Shown: positions 33,467 to 42,159, counted from the stretch's first letter. The stretch: 42,463 bases of DNA from a bacterium (GCA_021372515.1 JAJFUG010000171.1:1-42463); one strand, 5' to 3'. Numbers and translations: made by a program. Notes: generated by a model from the sequence alone, not told the origin.

Positions 33467-35266
33467 CTACTGCCGGGCGGCCAGGTGTGTCTGCTCGGTG
33501 TCGTGGCGGAACATCTCCAGCCGCCAGATCACCGCGCCCAGGACCACTGACAGGCACATCATCCCGGCGCCCTTGAAATACGAGCCGAACAGGATCGAGC
33601 CGGTCCCGAAGATGAAGGAGAACAAGGCCACCGCGCCCAGGGCGAACGAAATGATGTTGAACGCCAGGGGCGGCCCGGCCGGGAGCTCGTGCTCGGGCAC
33701 CTGACGGGTGATGCGACGCCAGAGCAGCCCGCCGGGGTTGACTTTCCGCACGAAATTCTTGAGCTTCTCATCCGACACCGGCTTGGTGAGAAGAGTCACG
33801 CTGATCCAGCCGGTCACGCTGAACAGGCAGATGAACATGTAGCGGTAGCCCTCGGAGAATGCGATCCCGTTCAGTTCGAGCACGTTGATCACCACGCAGC
33901 CCACAATGGACAGAACATAGGCGGTGATCTCGCTCCAGGCGTTGATCCGCCACCAGAACCAGCGCATGATCCAGACCGCGCCCAGCCCGCTGAACAACTC
34001 GGCCATGAACTTCCAGGCATCCGCCAGTGAATCGGTCATGGTCCAGACCAGGATGCCGAAAGCCAGCACCACCAGCATCGCCAGCCGTCCGACCCAGATG
34101 TAGTGTTTCTGCGAGGCGTCCGGACGGATGAAGCGCTTGTAAAAATCGTTGATCATGTAGCTGGAGCCCCAGTTGATCAGACCGGTGACCGAGGACATGA
34201 ACGCGCTCAGGAACGCGGCGAACATGATCCCCCGCATCCCGGCGGGCAGGTATTTCTTGATCATCAGCGGGTAGGCCAGCTTGTGGTCGGTCAGGGTGGG
34301 GAAGTCGGCCAGCGAGATCAGGGCCACCAGGATCCAGGGCCACATCAGGAAGCCGTAGTAGACGATGTTGAACCAGATGCCGGCCAGGAACGCGTGACGG
34401 TCGCTCTTGGTGGCCATGATACGCTGGATGAACATCCCGTTGCCGTCGGCTTTCTCGCTCGACCACCAGAGGAAGAAAATGTAGGTGAAAAACAGCGGCC
34501 AGGTCAGCTCGCTGCCCGGCTTGGAGAACGGCTTGTGCGCGCCCGCGGTGGGCAGGAAACTGAGCAGGCTCTGCGTGGTCTCGCCACCGAACACCGAGAC
34601 CAGCTTGGTCTCGATCCCGCCCAGGCCGCCGATCGCGCTCACCGCCATCACGGTCATGAACACCGAGCCCAGGAACGCGATGCTGAACTGCACCACCTCG
34701 TTGGCCACTACGCCCCACAAACCGGCGGCCAGTGCGTAGAACATGGTCACGAACAGCAGGACGGCCAGCGATAAATACTCGTTCCACCCCAGTAGTACGG
34801 TTATGAACGACTGCATTGCGAGCATAATAAAACCGATGTTCAGCGAGCTGTAGGCAATGCCGTAGAAAATGCTCTGGAACCCGCGCAGCACACTGGCCGA
34901 GCGGCCCTCGTAGCGCTCCTCGATGATCTCGAGCTCAGTGAGGATTCTGGCCCGGCGCCAGAAGCGGAAGAACACGAACGTGGCGCACAGGTTGGTCAGA
35001 GCGAAACACCAGAGGAACCAGTTGCCGGAGATGCCATCGCGCCGCACGAGCTCGGTCACCATGAATGGCGTGTCCGCGGCGAACCCGGTGGCCGCAATGG
35101 CGGTGCCGGCCACCCACCAGGGCAGGGCGCGGCCGCTGAGGAAGAAATCCTCCATGCTCTTGCTGGCGCGTTTCGAAAAGTAGAGTCCTATTCCCAGGAT
35201 CAGGATGAAATAAATGACTATCACCAGCCAGTCGATGAAAATGAAATTCATGGTGCCCAGTTCCAT
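33467..35266 (-). CDS. Sodium:solute symporter (SSS family)
   Basis: Inner-membrane transporter of 599 residues with about 14 predicted helices. Seen: 'DWLVIVIYFILILGIGLYFS' at the N-terminus, 'SMEDFFLSGRALPWWVAGTA' followed by 'IAATGFAADTPF', 'FFRFWRRARILTELEIIEER' and 'GIMFAAFLSAFMSSVTGLIN'. These are typical of SSS symporters, some of which carry sugars, sialic acid or amino acids. The substrate cannot be told from sequence alone; the position between two GH123-like genes suggests a sugar or amino sugar released by them. ATG 35266 has GGAG 7 nt upstream. It is transcribed away from the large GH123-like gene, with its own promoter at 35344-35372. Confidence 0.92.
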   Translation of the reverse strand: MELGTMNFIFIDWLVIVIYFILILGIGLYFSKRASKSMEDFFLSGRALPWWVAGTAIAATGFAADTPFMVTELVRRDGISGNWFLWCFALTNLCATFVFFRFWRRARILTELEIIEERYEGRSASVLRGFQSIFYGIAYSSLNIGFIMLAMQSFITVLLGWNEYLSLAVLLFVTMFYALAAGLWGVVANEVVQFSIAFLGSVFMTVMAVSAIGGLGGIETKLVSVFGGETTQSLLSFLPTAGAHKPFSKPGSELTWPLFFTYIFFLWWSSEKADGNGMFIQRIMATKSDRHAFLAGIWFNIVYYGFLMWPWILVALISLADFPTLTDHKLAYPLMIKKYLPAGMRGIMFAAFLSAFMSSVTGLINWGSSYMINDFYKRFIRPDASQKHYIWVGRLAMLVVLAFGILVWTMTDSLADAWKFMAELFSGLGAVWIMRWFWWRINAWSEITAYVLSIVGCVVINVLELNGIAFSEGYRYMFICLFSVTGWISVTLLTKPVSDEKLKNFVRKVNPGGLLWRRITRQVPEHELPAGPPLAFNIISFALGAVALFSFIFGTGSILFGSYFKGAGMMCLSVVLGAVIWRLEMFRHDTEQTHLAARQ

Positions 35267-35343
35267 GCCGCAGCTCCGGGGTCAGGTTATTAAGGCTGAA
35301 AACGGTTGTTGTCGGCGAATGTGGTCGGAGGAAACAGAGGCCT

Positions 35344-35372
35344 AATTTATCGTCACGCCCACGGCTGAACAA
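35344..35372 (-). promoter_or_regulatory. Promoter of the symporter gene
   Basis: Minus strand: TTGTTC (35367-35372), 17-nt spacer, TAAATT (35344-35349). Predicted start near 35337, about 70 nt before the ATG. The -35 box is weaker than others in the window, which suits an activated or regulated promoter. Confidence 0.55.
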
Positions 35373-35444
35373 GAATAAAATCTTTCCGTGGGAATAAGCC
35401 TGGAACTCTGTCAGCACTTGAGCTGGGCAGCGGACCCCGAGTTT

Positions 35445-35460
35445 GTTCAAGCCCTTGAAC
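35445..35460. promoter_or_regulatory. Operator candidate: perfect GTTCAAG-CC-CTTGAAC repeat
   Basis: A 7-2-7 inverted repeat whose right arm contains the -35 box (TTGAAC, 35455-35460) of the promoter for the large GH123-like gene. A protein bound here would block RNA polymerase, as expected for a repressor site. The symporter promoter lies 73 nt away and could be co-regulated. Confidence 0.55.
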
Positions 35461-35483
35461 TAAGAGGGGGGGCGTTGTATTTT
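35455..35483 (+). promoter_or_regulatory. Promoter of the large GH123-like gene
   Basis: TTGAAC (35455-35460), 17-nt spacer, TATTTT (35478-35483). Predicted start near 35490, about 118 nt before the ATG at 35608. The -35 box lies inside the inverted repeat at 35445-35460. Confidence 0.6.
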
Positions 35484-35607
35484 GAGCGCTCGATCCTGTC
35501 CGCGAGGCCGGACCTGCGGGCTGGGTTCGTTGATAGAACGACGGCAAGCGATACATTCACCTCGATCCTGATGTTCTTCACAGTCACCAGCCGGGAGGTA
35601 CAACGAG

Positions 35608-38600
35608 ATGGACCTGCGACGTCTTGCACTTATTCTTCTGCTGCTTGTCCCGCAAGCTCTTCCGGCCGAGAAAGCCACGCTGCCGGTGACAATGGACACC
35701 GGACTTTCCTCCACGCGCGGCCATTACGATGACAACAGCGGGGCCTCGGTCACGGTGCCGCTGCGTCAGAACCAGAACTGGAGCGGGTTCGAGACCAAGG
35801 CCTGGCTGGGCGATTTCGACAGCAAGGCGATCCGCGGCTGGAGCGTGGAGCGTGCCTGGCTGAACCTGTTCCTGGCCCGTGGCGACCTTTACGGCCTGGG
35901 GCTGTGCACGGTGCTGGCGCCCTGGAAAGAGGGCTGGGGTGTCAACGGCGCCACCGGCCGGGGCGGGGCGAGCTGGAACTGGGCCAGCGAGCCGTCCGAC
36001 CCGGCGCATCCCGCTCCCGGCGACCTGTGGTGCTGGCCGGGCAGCGGAGTCTACAGCGTGAGCTGGTTCCATCCGGATGCCCGCTACTGGCATGTCGATC
36101 CCGGCATGATCGAGCGCAGCGAGGCGGACAGCGGCCGCGCGGTGCATATCCGCGTCCCGGTGGACCCGAAGCTGGTCGAATCCCTGGCCTGCGGGCTGTC
36201 CTACGGCCTGGTCCTGACCGATGACAAGGGCCAGGTGGCCGAGGGCCTCACCCTCAAGGGCGATGCCGTGCCCTATGTCACGGATGACTCCCACGACACG
36301 TTCATGTACACCGGCGACATCCAGGACCCGGCCCTGCGGCCCTACCTGGAGGTCGAGGGCGGCCCGGCCGACCATACCGCCCCGGGCGCGGTCGAGGCCC
36401 TGGCCGTGGCCGAGGTGGAGCCCTACGACCCCTCGGTCACGCTCTCGTTCAAGGCCGCCGGGGATGACGGGGCCGCCAGGGGGGCCGCCCTGGGCTACGA
36501 CGTGCGCTACGCCGCCTCGAAGATAGATCAGAGCGCCTGGGACAGCGCCGCGCGGGTTCCGCTCTGGCTGGTCCCCAAGCCGGAGGCGCCCGGCACGCTC
36601 CAGAAAATGAGGATATTCGACATCCCAGCCGGCCACTATTTCGTGGCGCTGCGGGCTATGGATGAGGCGGGCAACCTGGGGCCGCTCGCCCAGGTCGAGC
36701 TGACCCTGCCCGAATTGCAGAGCGCCGCCCTGGCCGCTGCGCCGTTGGAGTCCGGCGCTGGAGCCGGGAAAGCGGTCGCATTCGAGGACAAGCTCGAGCT
36801 GTGGGCCTGCCCCGACCTGGCCAAGGTGGACCCGGTGGGCGGTGGTGTGCTGCTGGATGAGGAAAACTATGCACAGGACGAGGCTTTCCAGCGCGAGAAC
36901 CCGGCCTGGTCGAGCGGGAAACGCACCGTGTTTCTGGAGGCCGGACGCGGCGAGGTGGCGGCTTTCCAGTTGTTGCTGGGACGGTTGGGCCAGACGAAGC
37001 TGACCAACGTGAAAGTGAGCCTGAGCGACCTCTCGGGCGACCCGGGCGAGATAAAATCTCCGGGCAATGTCAGCCTGTTCCGGGTCTGGTACCTGGATGT
37101 CGAGCCCCGGCCGGAGGAACTGACCGGCCCCTGGGAACTGGTGGAACAGAAGGACCACAAGGCCGCCTGGCACGGCGATGCCTGTCTGCCGTTGGAGGCC
37201 CCGTTCGACCCGTCGTTCAACCTGCCCACCCGCGACAACATGGGTGATTTCCAGCGCTGGCAGTCGGTCTGGACCGACCTGTACGTCCCGGCCGGGACCA
37301 AGCCGGGCCTGTACCAGGGGAAAATCACAGTCACCGCGGATGAGCTGAAACAGCCGGCGTTCCTGATCCTGATGCTCAAGGTGCTGCCGTTCACCATCCC
37401 GGCCCAGCCCACCTGGCCCATCGATCTTAACTGCTACGCCTACGGGATGACCCGTGTTTCAGGAGTGGACATCCAGACCGAGACCAAGCGTTTCCTGGAT
37501 GTGGAGCGCAGTTTCTACCAGGTGGGGCATGCCCACCGCTCCACGCTGAACGTGTTGCCCTACGAGCAGGACGGGACCGTGCAGATGCTGGCCGCACCCG
37601 ATCTGGCCGGCAAGGGCGCCGCGGTCAAGGTGAGCGACTGGAGCAAGTGGGACAGCCGCTACGGTCCCTATCTGAGCGGCAAGGCGTTCACCCCGGCCAT
37701 GGGCTACCGCGGCCCGGGCCAGGGCCAGCCCCTGACCCACATCTACCTGCCGTTCAACGAGGACTGGCCGATGTCGCTCAAGGAGTATTACAGCGACTAC
37801 AAAGAGCTGGCCAGCCGCGTGGATTTCGCCGAGTGGGCCAAGACCTCGCGTTCTCCGGCCGAGGCCTGTGACAGGCAGTACTGCCAGGGTTTCTCCTCTG
37901 TGGTGCGCCAGTATTTCGAACACTTTGACAAGCAAGGCTTCAAGGGCACCGCTTTCCAGGTTTACTTCAACAATAAGTACTACTACAAGGTGCCGTTTTT
38001 CCGCATGCCCTACAAGCTCCACGGCAGCTCGTTCTGGCTGCTGGATGAGCCGGTGGACTACGATGACTACGAGGCCAACCGCTTTTACATGGACCTGGTG
38101 CGCCAGGGCTACCTGGCCTCGGGCAAGAACGATATCGCGCTGCATTACCGCACGGATGTCTCGCAGCCCGAGCTGGCCCGCGGCCTGTGGGACGGCCTGT
38201 GCAACCTGTGGGACAACTCCGGCCTGCTGGGCTGCGCCTCCACGGCCATGTTCCGCATGCGCCGTCTGCCGGGTGAGAACCACTGGCGCTACGGCGGCTC
38301 ACCGAAGGTATCGGGACGCCTGATCGAGCTGCAGGAGAATTTCCTCACCCTCTGGGCCATCGGGGCCACCGGCGCGCTGCCTTACTGGGATGTCATGGGC
38401 GGCGGCGACTGGTTCAATCCGAATGACCTGTCGGTTTACTACAGCGGGAAGAACTACGCGCGCAGCGGGAAGAATTACGACGGCGCGCTGCCGGGTATGC
38501 GGCTCAAGGCGATCCGCCGGGCGCAGCAGGACATCGAGTACCTGAACCTGCTGGCCACGAAAAAGGGCTGGAGCTACCTCAAGCTGCGCCGCGCCCTCAC

Positions 38601-38706
38601 CCCGTTCGCGGATGATCCCACGGCCTGGCCGCTCAGTTTCCATCACCTGGATTCGAGGAAGCTGCTAGAACTGCGCCGCGCCGTGGCTGCGGAGCTGAGC
38701 AAATAG
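35608..38706 (+). CDS. Large secreted DUF4091/GH123-like protein with Fn3-like domain
   Basis: Exported protein of 1,032 residues. Seen: signal peptide ('LALILLLLVPQALPA'), an N-terminal beta domain resembling disaggregatase-related or CBM-like modules (about 25-255), a fibronectin-III-like region (about 260-370, ending 'YFVALRAMDEAGNLGPLAQV'), then the GH123/DUF4091 part. That has a beta region (about 430-610), a barrel with the motif 'GYRGPGQGQ' (699-707) and the dyad Asp813-Glu814 in 'FWLLDEPVDYDDYEA', and C-terminal 'AIRRAQQDIEYLNLL'. It is a distant relative of the protein at 30705 but lacks its dockerin-like module and has extra N-terminal domains. Likely glycan hydrolase, substrate unknown. 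The ATG follows GGGAGGTACAACGAG. Confidence 0.83.
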   Translation: MDLRRLALILLLLVPQALPAEKATLPVTMDTGLSSTRGHYDDNSGASVTVPLRQNQNWSGFETKAWLGDFDSKAIRGWSVERAWLNLFLARGDLYGLGLCTVLAPWKEGWGVNGATGRGGASWNWASEPSDPAHPAPGDLWCWPGSGVYSVSWFHPDARYWHVDPGMIERSEADSGRAVHIRVPVDPKLVESLACGLSYGLVLTDDKGQVAEGLTLKGDAVPYVTDDSHDTFMYTGDIQDPALRPYLEVEGGPADHTAPGAVEALAVAEVEPYDPSVTLSFKAAGDDGAARGAALGYDVRYAASKIDQSAWDSAARVPLWLVPKPEAPGTLQKMRIFDIPAGHYFVALRAMDEAGNLGPLAQVELTLPELQSAALAAAPLESGAGAGKAVAFEDKLELWACPDLAKVDPVGGGVLLDEENYAQDEAFQRENPAWSSGKRTVFLEAGRGEVAAFQLLLGRLGQTKLTNVKVSLSDLSGDPGEIKSPGNVSLFRVWYLDVEPRPEELTGPWELVEQKDHKAAWHGDACLPLEAPFDPSFNLPTRDNMGDFQRWQSVWTDLYVPAGTKPGLYQGKITVTADELKQPAFLILMLKVLPFTIPAQPTWPIDLNCYAYGMTRVSGVDIQTETKRFLDVERSFYQVGHAHRSTLNVLPYEQDGTVQMLAAPDLAGKGAAVKVSDWSKWDSRYGPYLSGKAFTPAMGYRGPGQGQPLTHIYLPFNEDWPMSLKEYYSDYKELASRVDFAEWAKTSRSPAEACDRQYCQGFSSVVRQYFEHFDKQGFKGTAFQVYFNNKYYYKVPFFRMPYKLHGSSFWLLDEPVDYDDYEANRFYMDLVRQGYLASGKNDIALHYRTDVSQPELARGLWDGLCNLWDNSGLLGCASTAMFRMRRLPGENHWRYGGSPKVSGRLIELQENFLTLWAIGATGALPYWDVMGGGDWFNPNDLSVYYSGKNYARSGKNYDGALPGMRLKAIRRAQQDIEYLNLLATKKGWSYLKLRRALTPFADDPTAWPLSFHHLDSRKLLELRRAVAAELSK

Positions 38707-38736
38707 GGGAAGTGTGAATTAGATTGTAGTGCAGAA

Positions 38737-38756
38737 TCGGTTGAGGTCGGTTGAGG
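38737..38756 (+). repeat. Tandem 10-bp repeat TCGGTTGAGG x2
   Basis: Two exact copies head to tail in the gap between the large GH123-like gene and the Nudix gene, 9 nt before a 29-bp palindrome. No function is suggested. Confidence 0.45.
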
Positions 38757-38765
38757 AATAAATAG

Positions 38766-38794
38766 GTAGGGGAGGGTTTGAAACCCTCCCCTAC
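38766..38794. repeat. Perfect 14-1-14 palindrome (GTAGGGGAGGGTTT arms)
   Basis: Arms GTAGGGGAGGGTTT and AAACCCTCCCCTAC around a central G, between two convergent genes. The GTAGGGG...CCCCTAC ends match the family of short palindromes at 3975-4002. It could also act as a two-way terminator hairpin, but there is no T-run on either side. Confidence 0.7.
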
Positions 38795-38814
38795 GTTCGT
38801 TTCGGGGGGGGGCC

Positions 38815-39348
38815 TCACTCTGCCGAATCGAAACTGGCTTGACTCTTCGGTTTCAGGGCGCAGAACCGGGCAAATTCAGCCTCGAAATTGGGGGTGAACA
38901 CCCCGCGGCCCAGCTCGGCCTGAATCTCGTCACGGCCCCAGAACCGTCCCTCGGAAATCTCCACCGGGTCCGGGCAGAACGGACCGTCGTGATGACACAT
39001 GAAAGTGCTCACCAGCTCGGTCTCCACCGGGCTGCGCCACAGGTAGCGGTACAGGAACTCCAGGCTCTCCGGCTCCCGGCCCAGCTCCTCGGCCATCTCG
39101 CGGTGCGCGGCCGCCTCGGGGCTCTCGCCTGTGTCCACGTGCCCACCCACCGAGGTGTCCCACTTGCCCGGCTGGATATCCTTGTCCGGAGCGCGTTTCT
39201 GAAGGTATATCCGCCCCCGGCTGTCCTCGACTATCACGTGCGCGGCCTGGTGGATCAGCCGCGGGTCGCCGTGCACCTGGCCGCGACGCGCCTGCCCGAT
39301 CACCTTGCCCTGCTCGTCCACCAGGTCGAAAATCTCATCCGCTCCCAT
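38815..39348 (-). CDS. Nudix hydrolase
   Basis: Nudix-family pyrophosphohydrolase of 177 residues. Seen: 'DEIFDLVDEQGKVIGQARRG' and 'IHQAAHVIVEDSRGRIYLQK' at the N-terminus, then the Nudix box within 'GGHVDTGESPEAAAHREMAE' continuing 'ELG', which fits Gx5Ex7REUxEExGU. The layout resembles the YfcD and isopentenyl-diphosphate-isomerase-like branch ('RAPDKDIQPGKWDTSVGGHV'), but the IPP isomerase active-site Cys is not obvious, so I call only the superfamily. The substrate is unknown. ATG 39348 with AAGGAG 7 nt upstream. It has its own promoter, divergent from mtaB. Confidence 0.9.
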   Translation of the reverse strand: MGADEIFDLVDEQGKVIGQARRGQVHGDPRLIHQAAHVIVEDSRGRIYLQKRAPDKDIQPGKWDTSVGGHVDTGESPEAAAHREMAEELGREPESLEFLYRYLWRSPVETELVSTFMCHHDGPFCPDPVEISEGRFWGRDEIQAELGRGVFTPNFEAEFARFCALKPKSQASFDSAE

Positions 39349-39394
39349 TCACCCACTCCTTGTCCGTTGATAAGCGAACCTTCTGTCAGTCTCC

Positions 39395-39423
39395 AAGATA
39401 CAGTCCGTCCTGCGGAGGGTCAA
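39395..39423 (-). promoter_or_regulatory. Promoter of the Nudix gene
   Basis: Minus strand: TTGACC (39418-39423), 17-nt spacer, TATCTT (39395-39400). Predicted start near 39388, about 40 nt before the ATG. It is divergent from the mtaB promoter, with 18 nt between the two -35 boxes. Confidence 0.7.
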
Positions 39424-39441
39424 GCCGCGGCGACTGCCGGT

Positions 39442-39470
39442 TTGACTTGGACCGGCATAAGGCTTATCTT
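39442..39470 (+). promoter_or_regulatory. Promoter of the mtaB-miaB genes
   Basis: TTGACT (39442-39447), 17-nt spacer, TATCTT (39465-39470). Predicted start near 39477, about 36 nt before the mtaB ATG. Boxes and spacing are identical to the promoter at 19858-19886. Confidence 0.75.
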
Positions 39471-39512
39471 TGGGCCGTTGTTTCCGTGCGGACTCTTTTG
39501 GGGAGCCTGGAG

Positions 39513-40835
39513 ATGAAAGTCTGTTTCAACACGTTCGGCTGCAAGACCAACCAGTATGACACGGCCCTGATCGAACAGACACTGGCCGGGCAGGGGATCG
39601 AGGTGGTCACTGAACCCTCGGATGCTGACTGGGTGGTGGTGAGCACCTGCGCCGTGACCCGACGAGCCGAGGACAAGGCCTGCCAGTGGGTGCGGCGGAT
39701 CGGGCGCGAATGCCCGCAGGCGGCCATCGCGGTGCTGGGCTGCTCGGTGGAGGTGAGCGCGGCGCGGTTCCGCGACCTGCCCAACATGCGCCTTCTGTTG
39801 GGCACGGAGGAGAAATTCCGCCTGGGAGAGGTGCTGGCCGGGCTGGCCGGGCAAGGGGTTGCTCAGGACTCACCCCTGGAGTACAGCGGCTCGGTAAGCG
39901 AAAGCCGGGCTTACAGCCAGGCGGCCGGTGCGACTATCTCGGACACCCAGGCCCGGACCAGGGCCTTTCTTAAAATCCAGGACGGTTGCAACAACCGCTG
40001 CACCTACTGTATCGTGCCGCGCACCAGGGGCCCCGAGCGCAGCCGTCCGCTGGAAGAGGTGCTGGCCGAGGCGCGCGCCCTGGAGGCCTCGGGCCACCGC
40101 GAGCTGGTGCTGACCGGAATTCATATCGGGCGCTACGGCGCCGAGCCGGGCGAGAAGTCCGGGTTGACTCGACTGGTGGAAACTCTTCTGGCCGGTACGA
40201 GCCGGGTGCGCATCCGCCTGAGCAGCGTGGAACTGGGCGAGCTGGACAGCGCTCTGATCGATCTGCTGGCCTCGGAGCCCCGCCTTTGCCGTCATCTGCA
40301 CCTGCCGCTTCAGCACGGCTGCGACAGCGTGCTGGAGCGCATGGGACGCTGGTACAATACGGCCGAGTTCCGCGCGCAGGTGGAATCCCTGTGCGCCAAA
40401 GTGCCGCGGTTGGGCCTGGGCAGCGACCTCATTGCCGGGTTTCCGGGCGAAAGCGAGACAGAGTTCCGGGCCGGCTACGCTTTCGTGAAAGAACTGCCGT
40501 TCACCTATTTTCACGCCTTCCCGTTCTCGCCGCGCCCAAGCACAGTGGCAGCGGACTTGGAGGGGCAGGTGGGTCCGGCTCTGGCCCGGGAGCGGGTGCG
40601 CGCTCTGCGGCAGCTTTCAGGCGAGAAAAACGTCGCGTTCCGGAATTCCATGTTAGGGTCGAACCTGCCCGTGCTGGCCGAGACCACACTGGCCGAGGGA
40701 ACGCTCGCCTGCCGCGCCGACAACTACGTGCGGGTCTACTGCGCTCCGCCCGTGCCGGAGGAACAGTTCGAATTAAGGATCACCCGTCTCTGGCGCGATG
40801 GCCTCTGGGGTGAAACCGGGACAGCAAACAATTGA
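39513..40835 (+). CDS. mtaB: tRNA t6A37 methylthiotransferase
   Basis: Radical-SAM methylthiotransferase (MtaB/YqeV class) that converts t6A37 to ms2t6A in tRNA. Seen in 440 residues: N-terminal UPF0004 domain with Cys at 'FNTFGCKTNQYD', 'VSTCAVTRRAEDKA' and 'VLGCSVE' (three cluster ligands), the radical-SAM Cys triplet 'CNNRCTYC' followed by 'IVPRTRGPERSR', 'ELVLTGIHIGRYG', 'HLPLQHGC' and 'GSDLIAGFPGESETEF', and a C-terminal TRAM-like domain. 'TFGCKTNQYD' and 'TGIHIGRYG' separate it from MiaB. ATG 39513 has GGAG 7 nt upstream. It is 13 nt from miaB, so both tRNA enzymes share the promoter at 39442. Confidence 0.94.
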   Translation: MKVCFNTFGCKTNQYDTALIEQTLAGQGIEVVTEPSDADWVVVSTCAVTRRAEDKACQWVRRIGRECPQAAIAVLGCSVEVSAARFRDLPNMRLLLGTEEKFRLGEVLAGLAGQGVAQDSPLEYSGSVSESRAYSQAAGATISDTQARTRAFLKIQDGCNNRCTYCIVPRTRGPERSRPLEEVLAEARALEASGHRELVLTGIHIGRYGAEPGEKSGLTRLVETLLAGTSRVRIRLSSVELGELDSALIDLLASEPRLCRHLHLPLQHGCDSVLERMGRWYNTAEFRAQVESLCAKVPRLGLGSDLIAGFPGESETEFRAGYAFVKELPFTYFHAFPFSPRPSTVAADLEGQVGPALARERVRALRQLSGEKNVAFRNSMLGSNLPVLAETTLAEGTLACRADNYVRVYCAPPVPEEQFELRITRLWRDGLWGETGTANN

Positions 40836-40848
40836 GGTATGACTTTAG

Positions 40849-42159
40849 ATGAATCATGTTAAAACTTATTATGTAGAAACATATGGCTGTCAGATGAATT
40901 TCAGCGACGCCGAGCTGATCGAGACCCTTCTGGCTGAACAGGGCCTTGCGCGGGCCGCGGATGGAGCTTCGGCGGACATCCTTCTGATCAATACCTGCGG
41001 GGTGCGCGAGCATGCCGAGCAGCGGGTGCTGGGCCTTCTGGGCAAGCTAAAGCACCGTCGCCGCCACAACCCGCACAGCCTTCTGGTGGTCTGTGGCTGC
41101 ATGGCACAGCGCCTGGGCGGCTCCCTGCTGGAGAAAGCCCCCTGGGTCGACCTGGTCCTGGGGCCGGACAGCTACCGCGCCCTGCCCGAGCTGCTCGAAC
41201 GGGTGAGCGACGGCCGGGGCACGGTGGTTTCCACGGAGTTCGACAAGTCCGAAAACTACAGCGACCTTCTGCCCACCCGTAGCGACCCGGCCAGCGCCTG
41301 GGTGCCGGTCACCCGCGGCTGCGACAATTTCTGCTCTTACTGTATCGTGCCCTACGTGCGCGGGCGGGAGCGCTCGGTGGAACCCGCCGTGGTGGAGCGC
41401 CAGGTGCGGCGGGCCGTGGAGGCGGGAGCGAAAGAGGTGGTCCTGCTGGGCCAGAATGTCAACTCCTACCGCTGGGGGGAGGTCGGGTTCGACAGGCTGC
41501 TGCGCCGTCTGGACGCGGTCGAGGGGCTCACCTGGCTGCGCTTTCTGACCAGCCATCCGCGCGACCTGAGCGACAGCATAATCGAGGCCATGGCCGAGTG
41601 CGATAAAGTGGTAGAGCACCTGCACCTTCCCGTGCAGTCCGGCTCGGACCGTATCCTGGCCGCGATGAACCGCGGCTACGGCCGCGACTACTACCTGGAG
41701 CGGGTGGAGCGCCTGCGCGAGCGTATCCCGGGGCTGTCCCTGACCACGGATATCCTGGTCGGGTTCCCGGGTGAGAGCGAGACAGATTACGAAGACACGC
41801 TCTCGCTTATGGAGCGGGTGAGGTTCGACTACGCGTTCACGTTTCAGTATTCGGTGCGCCCCGGCACCCGGGCCGCATCACTGGCCGACAGCGTTCCCCT
41901 GGAGGAAAAGACCGCCCGCCTCAACCGGGTGATCGAGCTCCAACGCGAGCACACCCGGGCCGCCCTGACCGCCCTGCGCGGCAGGGAGCTGGAGGTTTTG
42001 GTACAGAGCCCGGCCAAGAGCGGCGGCGCCACCTGGCTCGCACGGACCCGCCGTCATTTCAGCGCCTACCTGAGCGCGGACAGCTCCCTGCGCGGACAGA
42101 TCATCCGGGCGAAAGTGGTTGGCAGTACAGGTATGAGCTTGAAAGTGGAGAAGATATAG
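40849..42159 (+). CDS. miaB: tRNA i6A37 methylthiotransferase
   Basis: Radical-SAM enzyme that makes ms2i6A37 in tRNAs reading UNN codons. Seen in 436 residues: 'YVETYGCQMNFSDAEL', 'LLINTCGVREHAEQR' and 'VCGCMAQR' (UPF0004 Cys ligands), the triplet 'CDNFCSYC' with 'IVPYVRGRERS', 'EVVLLGQNVNSYRWGE', 'HLPVQSGSDRILAAMNRGY' and 'TDILVGFPGESETDYEDT', and a C-terminal TRAM domain. The first 50 nt of the gene are strikingly AT-rich compared with the rest, perhaps keeping the start open. GAGG lies 12 nt upstream, rather far. It follows mtaB by 13 nt. No miaA is in the window. Confidence 0.95.
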   Translation: MNHVKTYYVETYGCQMNFSDAELIETLLAEQGLARAADGASADILLINTCGVREHAEQRVLGLLGKLKHRRRHNPHSLLVVCGCMAQRLGGSLLEKAPWVDLVLGPDSYRALPELLERVSDGRGTVVSTEFDKSENYSDLLPTRSDPASAWVPVTRGCDNFCSYCIVPYVRGRERSVEPAVVERQVRRAVEAGAKEVVLLGQNVNSYRWGEVGFDRLLRRLDAVEGLTWLRFLTSHPRDLSDSIIEAMAECDKVVEHLHLPVQSGSDRILAAMNRGYGRDYYLERVERLRERIPGLSLTTDILVGFPGESETDYEDTLSLMERVRFDYAFTFQYSVRPGTRAASLADSVPLEEKTARLNRVIELQREHTRAALTALRGRELEVLVQSPAKSGGATWLARTRRHFSAYLSADSSLRGQIIRAKVVGSTGMSLKVEKI

